Assembly: GCF_900116715.1 (NCBI RefSeq)
Contig: NZ_FPBM01000007.1
Location: forward strand, 62,001-126,000
Length of the DNA: 64,000 nucleotides
Direction of reading: 5' to 3'
Origin: Polaromonas sp. YR568
GTDB lineage: Bacteria > Pseudomonadota > Gammaproteobacteria > Burkholderiales > Burkholderiaceae_C
Below, piece by piece: positions 19,107 to 25,902 of this stretch (positions within the stretch are counted from its first letter, which is position 1; each line of letters opens with the position of its first letter). A model generated the notes under the pieces. The model saw only the letters and a program-made list of their open reading frames with translations. It was not told where the DNA came from and ran no database searches. The position numbers were made by a program, and so were the translations under genes.

Positions 19107-19239
19107 AGCGGCGGCCTCCGGCCACAGGCGCAGCGATGCAATGGATTGAGGGTCATGCCATGGAGTTTAGGCAGGAAAACGGCAGACGCCCTCCACTCAA
19201 TTTTTACCGGCACTTACCAGACCTTCTTGTCAGGCCGTC

Positions 19240-21462
19240 TCACCAGACCGTCTCGGGCGGCGCGCCGCTGTACTGGCTGCTGAACTCGAAGGCAACGCCT
19301 TCAAAGTCAAAACCCGGCACGTTGATGACGCACCACACCGCGCCGCTGTAGGGATCGCCGGCGGGCTTCAGCGTCATGTCGATGGTCTCCTGCTGCGCTG
19401 CGGAGGGCGCTGTTTGCAGCGCCACCGGCAGCGTGTAGCCGGTGCCGCTGAACTGGCTCACGGCGCTGATGATGGAGATGTCCATGGTGACGTATTCGCC
19501 GTTGGCGTCGTAAACCAGCACGAAGTCAAAGCGGTAGTCATCGCAAGCCTGCCAGCTGAGCGGGATCGAGTTGCCCCCTGCCGGCACCGGCACCACGTTC
19601 GGCTTGATGGAGCCGGGCGTCCAGGGCCCCATGGTGACTGTCATGCCGGCCGGGCTGGTCACCGAGGTGGCCGCGTTCAGGTCCGAGCTGAAGCCGCCCT
19701 GGTCGTCGAAAGGCAGGGCATACGCACGGCCGTCAATGGTGACGGCGGGCTTGTGCAGGAACTGCGCAAAAGCGCTCCAGGTGCCGCCGGCGGGATAGAA
19801 CTGCGAAAAAGTCAGCAGGTCCGCGGTCGTGGGCAGGATGTCCAGTGGCGAGCTGACGCTGAAGCTGTTCGCCGGCGCGGCCGGAATGGCCGCCGTCATG
19901 GGGATTTTGGCGATCTGGAATGAGGCCATGTCCAGCGAGCCCGACAGGCCGGCTGTGGTGACGCCGGCGTTCAGGTTGACCGTGGCCTTGGTGGCGGGGT
20001 TGCCCGGCGTGATGCTGCCCTGCAGGAATTTCCAGGTGGTGGCATAGCCCCGCGCCAGTGCCGTGACGATCACGTTCTCAATCGCGCCCAGTACCGTGCC
20101 GCTGGCCGCAGGAATCGGCTGCTGGGTGTTGTCGGCGAACACGCCGCTGGCGCCGAACACCATGAGCGAAGGCGGTGCGTAATACATCAGGCCCTTGGAC
20201 GGCGTCCACCATGCGGGCGGCGGCGGCACGTCGGCGCCGAAAGGCGTGGTCTTGCCGGCGGCCGAGTTGGTGCTGAAGAAGGGGTAATAAAGGTTGTAGC
20301 TTTCTTTGTCGCCGCTGGCGGTGAACTGCAGCACGGTATAGGTGTTGCTGTTGCCGTTGATGTCGACGATGCCGCCCAGTTGCATCACGCTGCCGCTGTA
20401 GACGTAGTTGACGCCGTTGTTGTTCTGCTCGACCTGCAGCACGCCGGGGTTCTTCTTGCACCAGGCGAAGAAACTGTCGATGGCGGTATCGAAATAGGTG
20501 GCCAGTGCGGTGGTGGGCGACGTGATGAAGAAGAGCTCCACCGGGCTGGTGCTGGCGGTGAAGGGGTTGGCCGCGGCGCTGCTGGTGCTGCTGATCACCA
20601 CCGTGTTGCCCGCGGGTGCGCCTGGCACGCTGCCCACGGTGGCGCCGGCCGGCATAAAGGGGCCGCTGACCGGCATGCCCACCGTCAGGCTGCCGTTGGT
20701 CGGCGCGGGGGAGCCCGGCCCGGTGATGGTGAAGGTGGCCTGCCACGCACCGGGGGTGCCAGAGACGGCCAGCGTGCCCTGCAGGCTGGAAGCCTGCAAC
20801 TGGCCGCCAATCACGTCGCTGGGATTGAGCAGGCGGTAAGGCGTCGATGCATCGCTGCCCTGGGGAAACACACAATCGGCAAAAGGCGCGAGCGGGCCCA
20901 CGGCCATGGCCTTGAATTTACTCACCAGGGTCTGCCTGTCCAGCGTGAGCACGATGCCTGAGCCGGCGCTGAAGCTCGGGTCCTGGGGCGTCACCTGCAG
21001 TGTCAGCGGAATGCCCAACTGGTCGACCTGGGTCGTGTCCACATTGAGGATGTTCGGTGCGCTGGCGGATGTCGCACCCGGCGTGGTGCATGCGAGTGCC
21101 AGCTCCACGAAGTCGTAGAAGAACCCGGCGGTGGCCGCAGTCGGCCCGCTGACATTGCCGGCACCCGAGAGGCTGACCGCATTCGGCGAGCTGCTGAGGT
21201 AAAGGCGCGCGGAGTCGACTTGCACGCTGGCGTCCAGCTGGATCGCACCGCCGGCCGCCTTCAGGTCGGCCAGCGTGAAGCTGGGCGCCAGCGTTCCCGG
21301 CGCGGACATCGGCGTGGCGATGCCTGTGCCGGGGTCAATGCTCCAGGCCAGGTTGATTTTTTCCTGGGTCAGGAACAGGTAGATCGCGTCATCGGCCAGG
21401 CCCGAGGCGGCGCTGTTCTTCTGGCTGTTGTTGACGATATTGAGGGTGACGTAGCTGGTCAT
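19240..21462 (-). CDS. GH64-type beta-1,3-glucanase-like protein with shared C-terminal domain
   Basis: A 740-residue protein without a signal peptide (MTSYVTLNIVNNSQKNS). Residues about 1-530 follow the GH64/thaumatin-like beta-1,3-glucanase pattern: IYLFLTQ, ARLYLSSSP, FFYDFVELAL, NILNVDTTQVDQLGIPLTL, TYF DTAIDSFFAW-type block and a late VFGASGVFADN. E120 and D147 are candidate catalytic acids by position. The last 95-100 residues, ending PETVW, are also found at the end of the nitrilase-like protein encoded at 29091-30467. Target would be fungal or algal beta-1,3-glucan. It is last in a three-gene operon with a lysozyme. GH64 is my alignment by eye. Confidence 0.7.
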   Translation of the reverse strand: MTSYVTLNIVNNSQKNSAASGLADDAIYLFLTQEKINLAWSIDPGTGIATPMSAPGTLAPSFTLADLKAAGGAIQLDASVQVDSARLYLSSSPNAVSLSGAGNVSGPTAATAGFFYDFVELALACTTPGATSASAPNILNVDTTQVDQLGIPLTLQVTPQDPSFSAGSGIVLTLDRQTLVSKFKAMAVGPLAPFADCVFPQGSDASTPYRLLNPSDVIGGQLQASSLQGTLAVSGTPGAWQATFTITGPGSPAPTNGSLTVGMPVSGPFMPAGATVGSVPGAPAGNTVVISSTSSAAANPFTASTSPVELFFITSPTTALATYFDTAIDSFFAWCKKNPGVLQVEQNNNGVNYVYSGSVMQLGGIVDINGNSNTYTVLQFTASGDKESYNLYYPFFSTNSAAGKTTPFGADVPPPPAWWTPSKGLMYYAPPSLMVFGASGVFADNTQQPIPAASGTVLGAIENVIVTALARGYATTWKFLQGSITPGNPATKATVNLNAGVTTAGLSGSLDMASFQIAKIPMTAAIPAAPANSFSVSSPLDILPTTADLLTFSQFYPAGGTWSAFAQFLHKPAVTIDGRAYALPFDDQGGFSSDLNAATSVTSPAGMTVTMGPWTPGSIKPNVVPVPAGGNSIPLSWQACDDYRFDFVLVYDANGEYVTMDISIISAVSQFSGTGYTLPVALQTAPSAAQQETIDMTLKPAGDPYSGAVWCVINVPGFDFEGVAFEFSSQYSGAPPETVW

Positions 21463-21470
21463 GAGAGTCC

Positions 21471-22127
21471 TTAACTTGCGGTAGAAGGTGTAGTCAGCGA
21501 TTGAAAGGCGGCGGACTGGAACCAGTCACGGTCTACCGGGCCGTTGATGCCGGGCACACGAGGCAAGCCGCCTGGGCCCGTGACGGAGTCGTCGCTGTAT
21601 TGCCAGCAAGACCACGCCTGCCAGGGCGACGGAACGGCCGGCCTCCCGGCGTCGTAGTCGGCGATCCACAGGGGCCGCGCGGCCAGTGGCGCGCAGCCAG
21701 GCAGTGCAGCCAGGCTTTGCCAGAATCCGTTGTCGGTGTAGATCATGGTCTGGCGGCCGAACAATTTATCCGCCCTGGTGGTGAAGTCCAGCACCCATTG
21801 CAGGGTGGTTTGCGCATCGGCCCCGTTCGCCGTCTCGATGTCCAGCACGGGCGGCAAATCGTCCGGCGCCAGTCCGTTCAGCCTTGTCACGGTGTCGAAG
21901 AAGAACTGCGCCTGGGCCTGGGCGTCAATGCCGGGAAGGCCGAAATGGTAGGCGCCACGTGTGAGGCCGGCAGCAAAACTTCCCGGCCAGTTGTCTTTGA
22001 AGCAGGGATCCACGTCGCCGGTCCCCTGGGTGGCCTTCATAAAACAAAAGGCCACGCCGCTACCAGCGACCTGCGTCCAGTCGACAGCACCCTGGAAGTG
22101 GCTGACGTCTATGCCCGGAATCGGCAT
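21471..22127 (-). CDS. GH25 family lysozyme (muramidase)
   Basis: A 218-residue protein with no signal peptide that starts directly in the GH25 fold: GIDVSHFQGAVDW (D7), FCFMKATQGTGDVD, RGAYHFGLPG, PVLDIETANG (D96, E98), MIYTDNGFWQ and LWIADYD. All acidic catalytic positions of the family are present. It would cut the glycan strand of peptidoglycan. It lies 8 bp upstream of the glucanase and 11 bp downstream of the Cys/His protein, in one operon. Without a signal peptide it needs a dedicated exit route, lysis or a cytoplasmic role. Confidence 0.9.
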   Translation of the reverse strand: MPIPGIDVSHFQGAVDWTQVAGSGVAFCFMKATQGTGDVDPCFKDNWPGSFAAGLTRGAYHFGLPGIDAQAQAQFFFDTVTRLNGLAPDDLPPVLDIETANGADAQTTLQWVLDFTTRADKLFGRQTMIYTDNGFWQSLAALPGCAPLAARPLWIADYDAGRPAVPSPWQAWSCWQYSDDSVTGPGGLPRVPGINGPVDRDWFQSAAFQSLTTPSTAS

Positions 22128-22138
22128 GGATCAATCCT

Positions 22139-22807
22139 TCAGACGACGTTGTTGAGCATGGTGACCTGCGCCGGCAGCAGGCCGTCGATCTTCAGCACTG
22201 TCTCCAGCGGCTGGTCTTCGTCCCACATATCGCCGCAGTTGTATTGCAAGGGCTCCGGATTGATCTGGCTGCCGCTGACTTTTTGCTGGTAGGTGGTGGT
22301 CACACCGTCGGTGTTCTGAATGCCCAAGCCCCAGTGGTCCCAGCCGTACCAGCTGCTGGTCTTCATGAACATGGTGTAAACGCCGGAGCCGTTGTCGGGC
22401 AGCACCGTATGGCCATTGAGCTGCGCGGTGATCGTCATCAGGGCCACGCGGCAGGCGTCCTGCGCAGCAGGGTCGCCATCGAGCGCGGCTTGAAGGTTAT
22501 CGGCCAGCACCTGATGAAAAGGGACCGTCTGCGGAAAAATGATGTCGGTGGTGTTGAAGAAGTCGGCGTTCAGGGCTGTGGGCACCCGCTCATCATCAAA
22601 CACAAACGCGCCTTCATCGGAGTTGTAGATGGTGGGGGCGGTGTAGGCGTTGTCGGCGCTCTCATACTCGCCAGTCAAGGCCCAGCCCCAGCAGGCCGAG
22701 TAGTAAAAAGGCGCCTGGTCGGAGGTCGGCACGGTTTCGCCGTCACGGGGATGGTCTGCGCCGGCCGGGGCCAGCAGGTTGCGTTGGGCGCCGCTCAGGT
22801 AAGGCAT
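22139..22807 (-). CDS. Uncharacterised protein with Cys/His pair, first gene of the lysozyme operon
   Basis: A 222-residue protein I do not recognise. It has no signal peptide or membrane segment. A Cys in a buried-looking motif (FYYSACWGWAL, C39) and a His in WYGWDHWGLGIQ (H158) are arranged as in papain-like folds such as NlpC/P60, but the order and spacing are not proof. AGGAGAAA lies before the ATG (GAAGGAGAAACCC). It is first of the operon with GH25 and GH64 proteins, downstream of a CTGTAAT tandem element. A cysteine hydrolase is possible; function is open. Confidence 0.75.
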   Translation of the reverse strand: MPYLSGAQRNLLAPAGADHPRDGETVPTSDQAPFYYSACWGWALTGEYESADNAYTAPTIYNSDEGAFVFDDERVPTALNADFFNTTDIIFPQTVPFHQVLADNLQAALDGDPAAQDACRVALMTITAQLNGHTVLPDNGSGVYTMFMKTSSWYGWDHWGLGIQNTDGVTTTYQQKVSGSQINPEPLQYNCGDMWDEDQPLETVLKIDGLLPAQVTMLNNVV

Positions 22808-22886
22808 GGGTTTCTCCTTCGGTGATGGTTGGAAAGGGCGGTGGCCGCCTCGTTGAATAAATTGTCAGTGGGGCTTGGTGCGCTGG

Positions 22887-22906
22887 CGATTACAGGGCAT
22901 TACAGG
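22887..22906 (-). promoter_or_regulatory. Tandem CTGTAAT element upstream of the lysozyme/glucanase operon
   Basis: On the minus strand, CTGTAAT-GCC-CTGTAAT-CG, two 7-bp half-sites with a 10-bp period. It ends 80 bp upstream of the first gene of the operon. The same element, same orientation, is at 35683-35701, 87 bp upstream of the other island operon. Direct repeats of this size are typical targets of OmpR/PhoB-type winged helices. The Pho box is similar but has an 11-bp period. The remainder of 22808-23365 (about 560 bp) holds no gene that I can support. Confidence 0.7.
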
Positions 22907-23092
22907 CGCTGATCTTTACGGCTCGTGAGGCTCTAAAACTTTGCGCTTCAAGCTTGCGTGCACCCGGTTATTGACGAAACGTTTTGACTTATGCGGGCAG
23001 CGCCATCACCCACCCGCTGCGGCGCGGTGCCGCTGCGTGTGCATGACAGCGTGATGACGCGGCGGATGCATTTCGCGATGGCAGGCTTCGCA

Positions 23093-23108
23093 CGTGCATC
23101 GATGCACG
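23093..23108. repeat. Perfect 16-bp palindrome upstream of the FHA gene
   Basis: CGTGCATCGATGCACG is its own reverse complement. It lies about 260 bp upstream of the FHA gene start in the long intergenic region. It may be a dimeric protein-binding site; no T-run follows, so a terminator is unlikely. Confidence 0.6.
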
Positions 23109-23365
23109 CGGAAAAAATATTCAGGACCAGCCTCTTTTACTTCGTTGCATAACCATTGCCAAGAGCGCCAACAAGTTCAATCTCGGCAATTAATGCCCAA
23201 ACGGGATTGTTCGGAAAATACCGGCCCATCCCGCTTGACGACGATTGAGCGTCTCGCAGATACTGCGGCCGACCGATACGGTTTTCCAACGTCGACAGGA
23301 TGCATCGAGCCGCAGAGCGAGGGTTCTTGTCATGACACGTGATGGCAAGAACAGGGGGAAGGCGA

Positions 23366-24361
23366 GTGGCTATTCTGAGAAATCGCTCCACACAGCGAAA
23401 AATCTATCTCCGGACTCACCATGTGTTTGGGCGAGGACGTTCTTCCGATACCCTGCTCGAGAACCTGGATGCATCGCAGCTGCATGCATCGATTCGCTGG
23501 ACCGGAAAAAGCTGGGAACTGCGCGACCACAGCCGCAACGGCACCTTGCTCAATGGCGCGCGCCTGTCCGGCACCAAAGGATTTGAACTGGGCGTCGGCA
23601 GCACCATCGGATTCGGGCCTGACGGCGGCAGCAGCTGGCAGGTTGAAGATGTGTCGGCGCCCTGCAATCTTCTCTGGCCCCTGGGCCACGACGAACCCCA
23701 CATTACCCTGGGGCACTCCAACTTGCTGCCGCACGGCGTGGCTGCCGAGCTGTCGATTCACCACAGTGAAAAAGGCCAATGGGTCTGCACCACACCCGAC
23801 GGAAGCTGGATCATGGAAGACGGCGATGAGGTTCGTTTCGCCGGCAAGGTCTGGTGCTTCGTGCTGGCGGCTGAAGTGGTGTCCACCATGGATTGCATGG
23901 CCGGCGGCAAGCCGCCTCTGCGAGCGCCGCAACCGGCGCTCTCTTTCAGGGTGAGCCAGGATGAGGAACATGCATGGCTGGAGCTCGATGATGCCGGGCT
24001 GCACCTGGACCTCGGTGAGCGCTCGCACCACTACGCCCTGCTGATCCTCGCGCGCCTGCGCCTGGCCGATGCGCAGCGCCACCTCGCGCCCCATGCGCAG
24101 GGCTGGGTCGAGCTCGAGCGCCTGGCCAAGATGCTGGGCCTGGACCCGGGCCACCTGAACATCCAGATCTTTCGCATGCGCAAACAGCTGGCGCTCGCGA
24201 TGCCCCACGGCGCGCATGTGCCGGAACTGATAGAGCGCCGCCGGGGCTCTTTGCGCTTTGGCAGCTTGCGATTCCGGATCACGCGCGGGGCAGAGCTGGA
24301 AGCAGACTTCGACCCACTGGCCCACGGCCAGAGCTACCCCGAAGAATCCCTCGCCGCCTGA
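23366..24361 (+). CDS. FHA-domain protein with C-terminal OmpR-type winged helix
   Basis: A 331-residue protein from the GTG at 23366, chosen because AGGGGGAAGG lies 3-9 bases upstream; in-frame starts at 23339/23342 have none. Residues 1-95 hold a canonical FHA domain with GR (22-23), SQLH (37-40) and NG (58-59), the phosphothreonine-binding residues. A second beta-rich segment follows. Residues about 215-320 read as a trans_reg_C winged helix: WVELERLAKMLGLDPGHLNIQ, then IFRMRKQLALAM and ELIERRRGSLRFGSLRFRI. The kinase gene follows after 16 bp. I infer a transcription factor switched by Ser/Thr phosphorylation. Confidence 0.85.
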   Translation: MAILRNRSTQRKIYLRTHHVFGRGRSSDTLLENLDASQLHASIRWTGKSWELRDHSRNGTLLNGARLSGTKGFELGVGSTIGFGPDGGSSWQVEDVSAPCNLLWPLGHDEPHITLGHSNLLPHGVAAELSIHHSEKGQWVCTTPDGSWIMEDGDEVRFAGKVWCFVLAAEVVSTMDCMAGGKPPLRAPQPALSFRVSQDEEHAWLELDDAGLHLDLGERSHHYALLILARLRLADAQRHLAPHAQGWVELERLAKMLGLDPGHLNIQIFRMRKQLALAMPHGAHVPELIERRRGSLRFGSLRFRITRGAELEADFDPLAHGQSYPEESLAA

Positions 24362-24377
24362 TCCGGCGCCCACCCTC

Positions 24378-25880
24378 ATGACGCCGGCGCCCACGCACGG
24401 CTTTCCCGTGGGCGTGCCCGGCTATCAGCCGCTCGGTTTGCTGGGCCAGGGGGCGTCGGGCCAGGTGTTCAAGGCAAGGCAGCACAGCACCGGGCAGTTT
24501 GTCGCCATCAAGATCACCGACCCCGGCCTGTTGCACGACCCCGCGTCGAACCGGCGCGTGCAGCAGCGCCTGCACCAGGAGACCCGCTTGCTGGCCATGC
24601 TGCAGCATGCCCATGTGGTGCGGCTCATCGACAAAGGCATGGCGGCGGGCGGGCAGCTCTTTGCGGTGCTGGAATTCATTCCGGGCGAAACGCTCAGGGA
24701 GTTTTTGCAGCGCAACGGCGCCTTGAGCCTGCCGGACACCATGGCCCTGATGGCGCAGTTGCTGGACGCTTTGACTTTTTTGCATCAGCACCAGGTCGTG
24801 CACCGCGACCTCAAGCCCGAAAACCTCATGGTCGTGTCCACCGGTACGGCCTTGCATCTCAAGCTGCTGGACTTCGGCCTGGCCAGCCACCACGGCGAGC
24901 CGCGCTTCATGACAGGCGCCGAAGGCACACCCGCCTACTGCGCACCCGAGCAGCTGCGAGCGGAAGACTGCACCCCGGCGACAGACATCTATGCCTGGGC
25001 CCTGATTTTTCTCGAATGCCTGACTGCCAGGCCCTGCGTGCAAGGTGCGAACCTCGGTGAAATACTGCACCGCCAGCTGAGCGCCTCGGCCATCGCCATA
25101 CCCGACGCGCTGGCCAACCACCCGATCGCTCCCCTGCTGCGGCAGGCCTTGCAAAAAAACCTGCGCCAGCGCACGGCCGACGCTGCGGGCCTGTACCTCG
25201 ATCTCTTGCAGTGCCTGGCGCAACTGCGCACCGCAGTGCCTTCGCAGGCCTTTTTGCATACCCCCGCGGCTCCGCCTGAAACTGCCAGGCAGCTGACGCT
25301 GGACAGCATGGACATTCCAGAGGAGCCCCCGGTCAAGGAAAACGCCCTGGGCATCCTGTGTGTGGGCCTGCGTGTGTACCCGGCCAGGAACTCCTCACTG
25401 GCCCTGCCCTACCTGCAGGAGATCCGCGAGCAGCAGATGCGCTGGTGCGCCAACACCGTGCAAGGCAGCCAGGGCCAGAGCGCCGGCGTGCTGGGCGACT
25501 GCATGCTGTTTCATTTTGAACAGGGCACCAGCAGCGCGCAGAACCTGCAACAGGCGGCAGCCACCGCCATGGACTTGTGCACGCGGGTGCAGCGCAGAAG
25601 CCGCCTGCTGGAAGTCCAGCACGGCGTGCGGCTGGAAATATCAGGCGGCATCCACAGCGTGGCGACGGTATCGCTCGGTGATGCCTCCAGCAGGAACCAG
25701 GGCGCCAACGTTGCGCTGCATTTGAACAGCATGGCCAGGCCGGGCGCCATTGTGGCCAGCCAGCATGCCCGCCACGCGCTGGCGGACAACATGCAGTTTG
25801 AAGAATATGCCGGCGCGGCAAGCTTTCAATACGACGAGCACGACCGGATCTTCAAGCTGATCACCCGGCACGGGGCATAA
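24378..25880 (+). CDS. Ser/Thr protein kinase with degenerate nucleotide-cyclase-like C-terminal domain
   Basis: A 500-residue protein. Hanks-type kinase motifs are intact: glycine loop LGQGASGQVF (22-31), AIK (K45), HRDLKPEN (142-149), DFGLA (165-169) and APEQ. It has no membrane segment. Residues about 325-495 resemble a class III cyclase homology domain (ILCVGLRVYPARNS, GDCMLFHFEQG, GGIHSVATVSLGDASSRN, GAIVASQHARHAL), but the first metal-binding Asp is not present, so it is probably a sensor. The gene follows the FHA/winged-helix gene after 16 bp; the kinase most likely phosphorylates that regulator or itself. Confidence 0.9.
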   Translation: MTPAPTHGFPVGVPGYQPLGLLGQGASGQVFKARQHSTGQFVAIKITDPGLLHDPASNRRVQQRLHQETRLLAMLQHAHVVRLIDKGMAAGGQLFAVLEFIPGETLREFLQRNGALSLPDTMALMAQLLDALTFLHQHQVVHRDLKPENLMVVSTGTALHLKLLDFGLASHHGEPRFMTGAEGTPAYCAPEQLRAEDCTPATDIYAWALIFLECLTARPCVQGANLGEILHRQLSASAIAIPDALANHPIAPLLRQALQKNLRQRTADAAGLYLDLLQCLAQLRTAVPSQAFLHTPAAPPETARQLTLDSMDIPEEPPVKENALGILCVGLRVYPARNSSLALPYLQEIREQQMRWCANTVQGSQGQSAGVLGDCMLFHFEQGTSSAQNLQQAAATAMDLCTRVQRRSRLLEVQHGVRLEISGGIHSVATVSLGDASSRNQGANVALHLNSMARPGAIVASQHARHALADNMQFEEYAGAASFQYDEHDRIFKLITRHGA

Positions 25881-25902
25881 GCCACCACCCGGCTTCACAC
25901 CA

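Noticed and set aside
22887..22906. Classical Pho box
   Set aside because: Half-sites look alike, but the spacer is 3 rather than 4 bp, giving a 10-bp period; no phosphate genes are near. A related OmpR-type regulator fits better.
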